DNA of 64,000 nucleotides from an uncultured Gammaproteobacteria bacterium (GTDB lineage Bacteria; Pseudomonadota; Gammaproteobacteria; UBA6429; Thiohalophilaceae), in assembly GCA_913064945.1 (NCBI GenBank), contig CAJYAN010000007.1, forward strand, positions 124,001 through 188,000, in the 5' to 3' direction. The position numbers were made by a program, and so were the translations under genes. Under the pieces are notes generated by a model. The model made no database searches, was not told the DNA's origin, and saw only the letters and a program-made list of their open reading frames with translations. Shown piece after piece: positions 41,921-49,986 of this stretch; position 1 is the first letter of the stretch, and every line of letters starts with the position of its first letter.

Positions 41921-43043
41921 ACGTACCGGCTATAGCCTTGTGGGACTGCTACTCTGCGGAGTGGCACAGGCTACTGTCTTGCCTGAAGAACGGGCCGATG
42001 TCCTCTACCATTCCTATCAGGGAGGTGGCGTGACGATTCAGGGTCCTTCGATTTTGGTGCGAAAACAGTCCAGTGCCAATACCTCGGTTGTCGCCAATTA
42101 TTATGTCGACATGGTCACGAGTGCCTCCATTGATGTGGTGACCACAGCGAGTAAATACGAAGAACAGCGCAAGGAAAAATCACTCGGCATCGACTACTTG
42201 CATGGTAAAAATAAAATGAGCCTGTCGTATAAAGTCAGTAAAGAAAATGATTATTATGCCAGGTCGGCCAATGTCGATATTAGCCAGGATATGTTTGGTG
42301 ACCTGACAACGGTAACCCTCGGGTTTTCTCGAGGCTGGGATGTCGTCGGCAAGCGCAATGATTCCAGCTTTGCAAAAGATACCAATCGGAGAAACTATCG
42401 AATTGGTCTCAGTCAGATTATTAGTAAAAATACCATCATGGGGGCTTCCTTTGAGACGATTACTGATGAGGGCTTTCTCAACAATCCCTATCGCACAGTG
42501 CGATATGTCGATACGGGTGTATCGCGGGGCTATAGCTATCAGCCCGAAGTCTATCCAAATACCCACACCAGTAATGCCCTGTCATTCAGGGCAAAATACT
42601 ATCTCCCTTATCGAGCGGCCTTACGTGCAGAAGTGCGTTTCTATCAGGATGACTGGGGTGTCGTTGGTCAGAACCTGGAGATTGGATATACGCATCCTCT
42701 GAATGACCGTTGGATTCTTGACGGGCACATCCGTACTTATCGCCAGAGTAAGGCTGATTTTTACAGTGATTTATTTCCCGGACAGGATGCACAAAATTTT
42801 CTTGCCCGGGATAAGGAGTTGAGTACCTTCTCAAACCTGACGCTGGGATTCGGGGTGAGTTATACCCTGCTTCAGGGGGGCTGGCACTTTATCGACAGGG
42901 GAAGCATCAATTTGGCCTATGACCTGATCCAGTTCGATTTTCAGGACTTTCGGGATTTACGTAACGGTGGTACAGTCGGAAATGAGCCGCTGTATCATTA
43001 TAATGCAAATGTCATACAGTTTTTCGTTTCGATTTGGTACTAA
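41898..43043 (+). CDS. DUF3570-like outer-membrane beta-barrel protein
   Basis: A protein of about 381 residues with signal peptide (SLVGLLLCGVAQATV) and a body of alternating strands ending in an aromatic residue (FFVSIWY), as in outer-membrane barrels. Signature stretches such as RADVLYHSYQGGGVTIQGPS and DYYARSANVDISQDMFGDLT fit DUF3570, a family often found with DUF4266, ApbE and thioredoxins. The start is placed at GTG 41898 (or 41901) because GGAGGT lies 7-10 bases upstream; the longer frame from 41850 is inside the previous gene. Its role is unknown. Confidence 0.85.
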   Translation: MVAVVVVKRTGYSLVGLLLCGVAQATVLPEERADVLYHSYQGGGVTIQGPSILVRKQSSANTSVVANYYVDMVTSASIDVVTTASKYEEQRKEKSLGIDYLHGKNKMSLSYKVSKENDYYARSANVDISQDMFGDLTTVTLGFSRGWDVVGKRNDSSFAKDTNRRNYRIGLSQIISKNTIMGASFETITDEGFLNNPYRTVRYVDTGVSRGYSYQPEVYPNTHTSNALSFRAKYYLPYRAALRAEVRFYQDDWGVVGQNLEIGYTHPLNDRWILDGHIRTYRQSKADFYSDLFPGQDAQNFLARDKELSTFSNLTLGFGVSYTLLQGGWHFIDRGSINLAYDLIQFDFQDFRDLRNGGTVGNEPLYHYNANVIQFFVSIWY

Positions 43044-43137
43044 TCAAAGGGTTTTCCCTATTTCCGGACTTGCCGATATCATATTTTGAATTAATAATAA
43101 TAGTGAGTGAATCATAAATCCTAGGAGGGGGTTAGCC

Positions 43138-44430
43138 ATGACATCGAAGGCGCAGTCACGGGAGTCGGAAATGGATAATGTCGTAAAACAATCGCGCTCG
43201 AATGCACTTGGGATTGTCCACAAGCCCAGTATGCGCACGTCTTCTTCGTCCTCGCTGGACCGCTGGCTGGTAAACAAAATGTTGATGGCCGTTGGTGCCC
43301 CGCCGATCAGTGTGGTCCTCTGGGATGGGACAGAGTTGACAAACACTCAAGCCCCCGTATCGGTACTGACGATTAATGATCGGCAGGCCTTAATCGCGTT
43401 ACTAATGGACCCCGAGTACAATTTTGGTGATCTATATAGTGTGGGTCGGGTAGACGTCCAGGGTAATTTCACCGAATTTCTTGAAACGGTTTATCTGGCG
43501 ATACAGAAATGTGCCAGCAAAAGTAGCTGGCATAGATTAATGGCCTGGCGACACCACCCACGCACCAATAGTTTGCGTGGTTCCCGCGGCAATGTGACGC
43601 ACCACTATGACCTTAGCAACGATTTTTATAAGCGTTGGCTCGATAGCGAGGCGATGCAGTATACCTGCGCCTATTTCCCCCGGCGGGATATGACGCTTGA
43701 GCAGGCTCAGATAGCCAAACTTCATCATGTCTGTCGAAAACTGCAACTAAAACCGGGAGACACGGTGGTTGAAGCCGGCTGCGGTTGGGGCGGTCTGGCG
43801 CGTTTTATGGCGAAACACTATGGTGTCAAAGTCAGGGCCTTCAATATTTCGCACGAGCAGGTGGTGTTTGCCCGTAGCAAGGCCTTGGAGCAGGGACTTG
43901 CAGACCAGGTGGAATATGTTGAAGACGACTATCGAAATATTCAGGGGCAATATGATGTATTCGTCTCCGTCGGTATGCTGGAGCACGTGGGTGCGCCACA
44001 CTTTAGAAGCCTGGGCGATGTGATTGCCCGTACACTGAAAGACGATGGTCGTGGACTGATACACTCTATCGGGCGTAATTCCCCCGGTTTAATGAATTCC
44101 TGGATCGAAAAACGTATTTTTCCGGGCGCCTATCCGCCATCGCTACGTGAAATGATGGATATTTTTGAACCCCATGATCTGTCAGTTCTGGATGTTGAAA
44201 ACTTGCGTCTGCATTATTCGAAGACACTGGAACACTGGTTACAACGCTTTGAAGATTGCTCAGCCGAGATCCGCGTTCAATTTGACGAGGCCTTTGTCCG
44301 GGCCTGGCGCTTGTATCTCGCCGGTTCAATTGCTGCCTTCAACACGGGTGAATTGCAACTCTTTCAGGTGGTTTTCAATCGAGCGCTGTCAAATGACATC
44401 CCCTGGTCACGTTCACATCTCTATCAATAA
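43138..44430 (+). CDS. cyclopropane-fatty-acyl-phospholipid synthase-like methyltransferase
   Basis: A 430-residue SAM-dependent enzyme of the Cfa/CmaA family, which methylates or cyclopropanates double bonds of membrane phospholipid acyl chains. The N-terminal lipid-binding domain (about 55-125) is followed by the methyltransferase core, with motif I VVEAGCGWGGLARFMAKHYG (about 210-229), the YEDDY/FVSVGMLEHVG region and a C-terminal MxxYP-like part. Length is close to E. coli Cfa. AGGAGGGGG lies upstream of the ATG. The next gene, a flavin reductase-like gene 12 bases away, may act on the same lipid. Confidence 0.9.
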   Translation: MTSKAQSRESEMDNVVKQSRSNALGIVHKPSMRTSSSSSLDRWLVNKMLMAVGAPPISVVLWDGTELTNTQAPVSVLTINDRQALIALLMDPEYNFGDLYSVGRVDVQGNFTEFLETVYLAIQKCASKSSWHRLMAWRHHPRTNSLRGSRGNVTHHYDLSNDFYKRWLDSEAMQYTCAYFPRRDMTLEQAQIAKLHHVCRKLQLKPGDTVVEAGCGWGGLARFMAKHYGVKVRAFNISHEQVVFARSKALEQGLADQVEYVEDDYRNIQGQYDVFVSVGMLEHVGAPHFRSLGDVIARTLKDDGRGLIHSIGRNSPGLMNSWIEKRIFPGAYPPSLREMMDIFEPHDLSVLDVENLRLHYSKTLEHWLQRFEDCSAEIRVQFDEAFVRAWRLYLAGSIAAFNTGELQLFQVVFNRALSNDIPWSRSHLYQ

Positions 44431-44442
44431 CGCGAGGTCGGT

Positions 44443-45585
44443 ATGCCACGTCATGATGTATTGATCGTTGGAGGCGGGCCCTCTGGCTCAAGCCTGGCCC
44501 GGATCCTGGTGCAACAGGGAATGGATGTCGCCATTGTCGACAAACAGACATTTCCACGCGACAAAGTCTGTGCTGGCTGGATTACCCCAGCCGTTTTGAC
44601 CTCACTGCAGATCGATGTAGAGGACTATTTGCAACAGAATATTTTGCAACCCATCCATGGCTTTCGTATCGGGCGTATGTCAGCCAACGCCAATGATATT
44701 GACTACCCTGACGGCCCGGTGAGTTATGCGATTCGGCGTTGTGAGTTTGATACTTATTTATTGAAGCGGAGCGGGGCCACCCTGTATACCAATACCAAGG
44801 TGGAGTCGCTGCGCTTTGAAAATAATATCTGGACATTGAACGATACCTATACGGCACCACTTCTGGTAGGCGCTGGCGGGCACTTCTGTCCCATCGCTCG
44901 TCACATGGGTGCGAAGCTGGGTAAGGTCGAAGTCGCTGTTACTGCAAAGGAAATCGAATTTGCCATGACTGCCAGCCAACAACAGGCCTGCAAGGTGGTG
45001 GCGGCAAGACCGGAACTCTATTTCTGCGATGACCTGCAGGGCTATGGTTGGGTTGTGCGCAAACAAAATTATTTAAACATCGGGCTGGGACGTGAAGACA
45101 ACACCCGCTTGAGTGAACATATCAGTAATTTCTGTAATTTCCTCAAGCAACAGGGGCGGATCCCTGATGATATTCCCGACAAGTTTCATGGTCACGCCTA
45201 TCTGTGTTATACGCAGGCAAGAAGGCCCATGCTGGACGATGGCGTCATGTTGATTGGAGACGCGGCGGGTCTGGCCTATGGTGAAAGCGGTGAAGGGATA
45301 CGCCCGGCGATAGAATCTGCCATTATCGCCGCACAGGTCATTCTGGCAAATAGCTCGCCGTATACAAAGCAAGCCCTGTCAGCCTATGTGGAGCAAATGG
45401 AGGCACGTTTTGGTAAACGTGCGAAGACAGAAGTCGTGGCGACGAATCCACTCATTCACGCACTAAAAATTTCCCTGGGCAATAGTTTGCTTAATACGCG
45501 CTGGTTTGACAAACATGTGGTCCTGAATCGATGGTTTTTACATCGTCAGCAGGCGCCGCTTGTGATGCAGGCCAGCGCACGTTAG
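44443..45585 (+). CDS. FAD-dependent oxidoreductase, geranylgeranyl-reductase family
   Basis: A 380-residue flavoprotein with an N-terminal FAD-binding motif (VLIVGGGPSGSSLARILVQQ), the CAGWITPAVL segment seen in geranylgeranyl-reductase-like and lipid-acting flavoenzymes, and a second FAD motif (MLIGDAAGLAYGESGEGIRPAI). Enzymes of this group saturate double bonds of isoprenoid or acyl lipids. Coupling with the Cfa-like gene suggests action on a modified acyl chain; the substrate is inferred. Its stop codon abuts the stop codon of the convergent gene. Confidence 0.85.
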   Translation: MPRHDVLIVGGGPSGSSLARILVQQGMDVAIVDKQTFPRDKVCAGWITPAVLTSLQIDVEDYLQQNILQPIHGFRIGRMSANANDIDYPDGPVSYAIRRCEFDTYLLKRSGATLYTNTKVESLRFENNIWTLNDTYTAPLLVGAGGHFCPIARHMGAKLGKVEVAVTAKEIEFAMTASQQQACKVVAARPELYFCDDLQGYGWVVRKQNYLNIGLGREDNTRLSEHISNFCNFLKQQGRIPDDIPDKFHGHAYLCYTQARRPMLDDGVMLIGDAAGLAYGESGEGIRPAIESAIIAAQVILANSSPYTKQALSAYVEQMEARFGKRAKTEVVATNPLIHALKISLGNSLLNTRWFDKHVVLNRWFLHRQQAPLVMQASAR

Positions 45586-47136
45586 TTAAGCCGCCTGTTG
45601 TTGTTTAAAGGAGAGCCCTCGATTTCGATATAGCAGGGCATGTTGTTTCTGATTATTTTTAAGTAGAAATTTAAACAGTAGTCTACAGGCCTGTGGCGTC
45701 AGATTTGCTTCGTTCGACATTGACTGTTCCAGTAATTTAACCCCTCTCTCGTCACCTCGGCGTAAAAGAATACGACCATAGGCAAATAGACCTCTGGCGT
45801 GTTGCGCATCTTTTTTTAATAACGCCTGATAGAACGGTATGGCGGAAGCGGGACCACGCAGCTTTTCGGTTAGTCGGGCCTGTTTCCAGAGTTCATCGGC
45901 TGACAGTAGCCGGTCAATCGATTGCTTTTCCAGCCGCGCCAGGGCTGACTGTTTCTGACGGATCTTTTGCTGCACCTTCTTCCATTCAGCAAGGTTACGG
46001 CTGATCCAGAACTTATCCATAAATTCGATTATTTTCTTCTCGCCCTCGCCGAGGAGTTCGTGAGCGGCATTCTGAATCAGGATTGAGGGCGAACGGAGTT
46101 TGTCATAACCAATATTTTCTAGACGTTTCTTTAATGGCAGTGAATGATTTTTGCCATCAAATTTCTTTTTAAATACCTCATGCAGGAGGCTGTTAACCTT
46201 ATTACCAGCCAGGGCACGCCGAATCGCTGCGCTCATTCTAGAATGCGGCAGTGCTTTTCGGAGTGATTCTTTTTGCAGTCGAGTGATGACATTGGGCCAG
46301 TAGTGTTTTTGTAAAAATTGCTGGCAAGCCATCGTCGTCAGGATTGTATCGAGCAAGTCGGCGTCACTATAAATTTCCAGACGATAGCGGTCAGCTTCAA
46401 TTTCCTCCCAGTGAGAAATGAAGACTGATAACGTGGTAAACAACGGTTGAAACATCCGGAAAAATAGCCGTAGTGGCAGCGTCGTCCATGAGTGATGGCG
46501 ATCAAAATGTTGTTGATAGCACTTAAACAGTTGGCGACTTTTATTTAAATAATGCAGCCAGCGGCTATAAGGTGCGGCATGCTGTCCGATTTTACCCGTG
46601 AGTAAACAGCTAAAGTGAGTTGTCGACAGACATTGCAATACCGGTAAACCAAGACATAAGGTTGCCGTCGACCACACGGGTAGACCGAAGCGAGGGGTAT
46701 AAGTAACGCTTACTTCAAAACGCTCTGTCATCACAATGCGAGAAAAGGGTTTGATCTGAAAGTGTTCATAAGTCCTTTGCAATATGGCCTGCAGGGCAGG
46801 AAATGATTCCGGTTTAATCATGAGTCCCTGCGGCAAGGGCAACTTCATACGCAATAGCTTCCAGCTCAGGATCCCGGCGTACAGGCTGATTAACCCCCAG
46901 CTACCGGCACCTATGATGTGGTCCAGCTGCACGGTAGGGATCAGGCTCGATGCCTGGCGGTAAAAATTTAAAAGGCTTACGAACAACAGCAGAGGAATGC
47001 CCAGCAGCAGGCCATAAGCGGCACCGGCCATGATGGAGAGAATGCCGAGGTAGAGGCGCGGAAACCTCTCGGTAATGGGTGCCAGTCCGCGCATCAGGGC
47101 GGCGCTGGAAAAGGGGTTGGCCGAACGGTAGGGCAT
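45586..47136 (-). CDS. M48-like membrane protein lacking HExxH, with TPR-like tail
   Basis: A 516-residue protein with two N-terminal membrane segments (YLGILSIMAGAAYGLLLGIP; GSWGLISLYAGILSWKL) and a body resembling M48-type membrane metallopeptidases. Where relatives have the zinc motif HEFGH, this one reads LTGKIGQHA. The later EIEADRYRLEIYSD matches the region of the third ligand. Zinc proteolysis is therefore probably lost. The last 120 residues are TPR-like. ATG at 47136 is chosen for its AGGAG; an upstream in-frame ATG at 47214 has none. It is convergent with the flavoprotein gene, with no spacer. Confidence 0.72.
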   Translation of the reverse strand: MPYRSANPFSSAALMRGLAPITERFPRLYLGILSIMAGAAYGLLLGIPLLLFVSLLNFYRQASSLIPTVQLDHIIGAGSWGLISLYAGILSWKLLRMKLPLPQGLMIKPESFPALQAILQRTYEHFQIKPFSRIVMTERFEVSVTYTPRFGLPVWSTATLCLGLPVLQCLSTTHFSCLLTGKIGQHAAPYSRWLHYLNKSRQLFKCYQQHFDRHHSWTTLPLRLFFRMFQPLFTTLSVFISHWEEIEADRYRLEIYSDADLLDTILTTMACQQFLQKHYWPNVITRLQKESLRKALPHSRMSAAIRRALAGNKVNSLLHEVFKKKFDGKNHSLPLKKRLENIGYDKLRSPSILIQNAAHELLGEGEKKIIEFMDKFWISRNLAEWKKVQQKIRQKQSALARLEKQSIDRLLSADELWKQARLTEKLRGPASAIPFYQALLKKDAQHARGLFAYGRILLRRGDERGVKLLEQSMSNEANLTPQACRLLFKFLLKNNQKQHALLYRNRGLSFKQQQAA

Positions 47137-47308
47137 GGAAAAAACTCCTGTAGCGACGATGTCCTTGTTGCTAACCATAGCCAATGGGGCGGTTTTGACC
47201 GCGACAATCTTCACAGTTCGTTACTTTGGGGTTCGAAAATATCACTTCGGTGCCCGGCAATGAGACACCGTTATCGAATGTTGAACGATATATGGCCGGG
47301 GCCGAGGA

Positions 47309-47854
47309 CTAAACCGTCGGTTTACGATGATCGATATTACAGGTGTGGAGTGGGTAGCTGCCGCGTTGTCGATCCTCGAAAAACAGCTTGAGTGTCATCT
47401 GAATTGTGCCAAAGGCCAGTTGGTCCCAGGGAATGTTTGATTCATCAAACAGGGCCACCTCCAGACTTTCAATTCCTGGGAAAAAATTAAGGTCATTAAG
47501 CTGGGCGCGAAATACCATATAAACCTGATTAATGTGGGGCAGGCTAATCACCGTATAGAGATTGTGAATACTCAGATTGGTATTGGCCTCTTCGCGGGAC
47601 TCGCGCTCAGCCGCCTGTTCCAGGGTCTCATCATTTTCCATAAAACCGGCAGGCAAGGTCCAGAGGCCATAGCGGGGTTCGATGGCCCGTTTGCAGAGCA
47701 GGACCTTGTCTTCCCACACCGGCAGGCAGCCGGCGACGATCTTGGGATTGTGGTAGTGGATGGTCTCGCAGTGATCACAGATGTGACGTAGACGATTGTC
47801 TCCCTCTGGAGTGCGCTGGCTGACAGGCTTGCCACATTGACTGCAAAACTTCAT
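47309..47854 (-). CDS. Nudix hydrolase with N-terminal zinc ribbon
   Basis: A 181-residue hydrolase of nucleoside diphosphates linked to another group. An N-terminal zinc ribbon (CSQC at about 4-7 and CDHC at about 26-29) is followed by the Nudix domain with its catalytic box (GFMENDETLEQAAERESREE), in which the usual final Gly is replaced by Asn. Zinc-ribbon Nudix enzymes include NudC-like NADH pyrophosphatases, but this is shorter and the NudC SQPWPFPxS motif is absent. The substrate is unknown. It follows the yggX gene by about five bases and is probably in its operon. Confidence 0.88.
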   Translation of the reverse strand: MKFCSQCGKPVSQRTPEGDNRLRHICDHCETIHYHNPKIVAGCLPVWEDKVLLCKRAIEPRYGLWTLPAGFMENDETLEQAAERESREEANTNLSIHNLYTVISLPHINQVYMVFRAQLNDLNFFPGIESLEVALFDESNIPWDQLAFGTIQMTLKLFFEDRQRGSYPLHTCNIDHRKPTV

Positions 47855-47859
47855 GCCGT

Positions 47860-48144
47860 CTACTTCTTGCCTCCTGCCTGCTGAAAGCCAGGTGGCAGCT
47901 GGCCGAGGTCCCCCTCTGCAAAGAGAAACCCCCGCATATGCTGTTCAATGAGTTCAATATTCTTTGGGTCGGCAGTGCTCAGCTGGTTCTCATTTATAAT
48001 AGTGGTTAGACGTTGTAACCACTGGTTCCAGCCTTCACTGGAGACGTTTTCAAAGATACGCTGACCTAATTCCCCTGGATAGGGTGGGGTTTCCAGGCCT
48101 TCGGCCTCGGCTTTTAAGACTTGGCAAAAAACTGTTCGAGCCAT
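47860..48144 (-). CDS. yggX: Fe(2+)-trafficking/oxidative damage protection protein
   Basis: A 94-residue cytoplasmic protein of the YggX family, linked to iron handling and protection of Fe-S clusters against oxidants. Signature stretches are ARTVFCQVLKAEAEGL with its conserved Cys, YPGELGQRIFENVS, and NPKNIE-like region DPKNIELIEQHM. The ATG at 48144 has AGGAG upstream and matches the family's start; the longer frame to 48177 adds 11 residues. It is divergent from the Fe-S carrier gene at 48275. Confidence 0.94.
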   Translation of the reverse strand: MARTVFCQVLKAEAEGLETPPYPGELGQRIFENVSSEGWNQWLQRLTTIINENQLSTADPKNIELIEQHMRGFLFAEGDLGQLPPGFQQAGGKK

Positions 48145-48274
48145 TTTTGGTATACTCCTGCAATCATCGCGCGCCATTTTGCGGCGAGTGTGTTAAAATC
48201 TTACTAGTTTACTTGGTTATTATCCCGCTTTTATCGAGAGCGGACAAGCATAGCGACGCAGGAGAAAAAAGGCC

Positions 48275-48652
48275 ATGAGTGAAGCAGCATTCTCAACACA
48301 AATTGTCGATTCAGATATCAAAATGAGCCCCAGCGCTGCCGCGCAAATGAAAGGGCTGATGTATAACGCCGAAGAAGGCATCGAGGGTATTCGTGTTTTC
48401 GTTAGCGGTGGTGGTTGTGGCGGCATGACCTATGGCATGACGTATACCGATACCGTTCAACCCTATGACAAGGTCATGCAGGGTGATGGTTTTAAGGTCA
48501 TGGTCGATGCTGTGGCGCTGGGTTACCTCAAGGGTGCCGATATTGATTTTGTCGACAACGGTGTCAACGCCTCCTTTGTATTTAATAATGTTTTCAGTAG
48601 TGTTGGTGGTTCCGGTGCCTGTGGCGGCTGTGGCGGCGGTGGTTGCGCGTAA
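48275..48652 (+). CDS. A-type Fe-S cluster carrier (IscA/ErpA-like)
   Basis: A 125-residue member of the IscA/ErpA/SufA family, which carries or inserts Fe-S clusters. The first ligand Cys48 sits in SGGGCGGMTYGM. The C-terminal cysteines, Cys116 and Cys119, are spaced CxxC, followed by Cys124 (GACGGCGGGGCA) rather than the usual CxC of IscA, so it is a variant type. A GC-rich GGAG site precedes the ATG. Divergent from yggX, another iron-related gene. Confidence 0.86.
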   Translation: MSEAAFSTQIVDSDIKMSPSAAAQMKGLMYNAEEGIEGIRVFVSGGGCGGMTYGMTYTDTVQPYDKVMQGDGFKVMVDAVALGYLKGADIDFVDNGVNASFVFNNVFSSVGGSGACGGCGGGGCA

Positions 48653-48681
48653 TTTCCATTCACGCAGAAGAACCTTTTCAT

Positions 48682-49968
48682 ATGATCTCCCGGGGTGCTG
48701 TCAGTTCAGTATTGTCAGCACCCCGACTTTTAGTCATTGCGCCGCACGGTAGTTATCGTACGTCTGCCTTTATGCAGGCAGCACGTGCGATGGGCGTCGA
48801 TGTGCTACTGGCCTCTGAGGGTAAACATTCGGTCATTAGTGATTATGCCGAAGGACTGCATATCAACTTTCGTCGACCGGAAGAAGCCCTCCAGCATATT
48901 TTGCTCGCCGCGAGCCAACGACCTTTTGCCGCCATTCTCGGTACTGACGATAGTACGACGCTACTGGCGGCAGCGGCATCACAACGACTGGGGCTGGCCC
49001 ATAATGATCCCCGGTCAGTTGAACTCACGCAGCGTAAGGACTTGGCGCGCGTCTGTTTAGCGTCAGGTCGTGTCCCTGTACCAGAACACCGGCGACTGGA
49101 TCTACAAAGCGAGATTAAGCCACAAATCGCCGATTTTAATTTTCCGGCGGTGGTCAAACCTGTGGCCCTGTCCGGCAGCCGCGGGGTGATACGCGTCGAC
49201 AATATCGAGGCGCTGGTAACAGCCTGTCGGCGAATCGATTTGATCCTGCAGGGCGAGCAGCAGTTAAGTGCCGATAGCCGACGCTTTGTCCTGCTCGAGG
49301 AGTACATACCGGGCAGCGAAGTGGCGGTTGAAGGCCTGCTGGTGAACGGTGCGCTACAGCTACTGACGATCTTTGACAAGCCGGAGCCATTGGAAGGTCC
49401 CTTCTTTGAAGAGACTTACTATATTTCGCCATCGCGGCTGGCCTTAGCCGTTCAGGATGAGTTGCGGCTGACGATCCAGACGGCCTGCCAGGCCTACGGT
49501 TTGATGGAAGGACCGGTACATGCCGAGTGTCGTATCAATGAGAAAGGTATCTGGATACTTGAAGTCGCAGCCCGCACCATTGGCGGAATGTGTGGCCGTC
49601 TGTTATCTCTCGGCATTGGTCAGAGCCTGGAATCCCTGGTGATTCAACATGGGCTGGGCTTGCCTGTGGAGATTAAAACACAACAACCCGCCGTCGGAGT
49701 ATTGATGATTCCGATTCCACGGTCAGGTGTCTTCAAACGCGTGGAAGGAATTTTAAAAGCGCAACGGATCAAAGGGATTGATGAGGTGAATATTCAGATG
49801 CCATCAGGCCATCCCATCCAGACACTACCCGAGGGTAGTAGTTACCTGGGTTTTATATTTGCCCAGGCGGAGACACCGACCGAGGTTGAAGCGGCGTTGC
49901 GTGAAGCGCATGCCTGCTTGAATATCGTTATCGACCCCTTATTACCCGTTAGTATACAAGCGCAATAA
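48682..49968 (+). CDS. ATP-grasp domain enzyme
   Basis: A 428-residue ATP-grasp protein of the carboxylate-amine/thiol ligase type. The N-terminal Rossmann-like part (LLVIAPHGSYRTSAFMQAAR) precedes an ATP-grasp core with FPAVVKPVALSGSRGV (nucleotide-binding lysine), LEEYIPGSEVAVEGL and the metal-binding AECRINEKGIWILEVAARTI. It resembles BacD/PurK-like ligases, but the substrates are unknown. The ATG at 48682 is preferred; an in-frame TTG at 48643 overlaps the Fe-S carrier gene. Twenty bases separate it from the radical SAM gene downstream. Confidence 0.82.
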   Translation: MISRGAVSSVLSAPRLLVIAPHGSYRTSAFMQAARAMGVDVLLASEGKHSVISDYAEGLHINFRRPEEALQHILLAASQRPFAAILGTDDSTTLLAAAASQRLGLAHNDPRSVELTQRKDLARVCLASGRVPVPEHRRLDLQSEIKPQIADFNFPAVVKPVALSGSRGVIRVDNIEALVTACRRIDLILQGEQQLSADSRRFVLLEEYIPGSEVAVEGLLVNGALQLLTIFDKPEPLEGPFFEETYYISPSRLALAVQDELRLTIQTACQAYGLMEGPVHAECRINEKGIWILEVAARTIGGMCGRLLSLGIGQSLESLVIQHGLGLPVEIKTQQPAVGVLMIPIPRSGVFKRVEGILKAQRIKGIDEVNIQMPSGHPIQTLPEGSSYLGFIFAQAETPTEVEAALREAHACLNIVIDPLLPVSIQAQ

Positions 49969-49986
49969 CCTAAAAGAGTTGTCACC

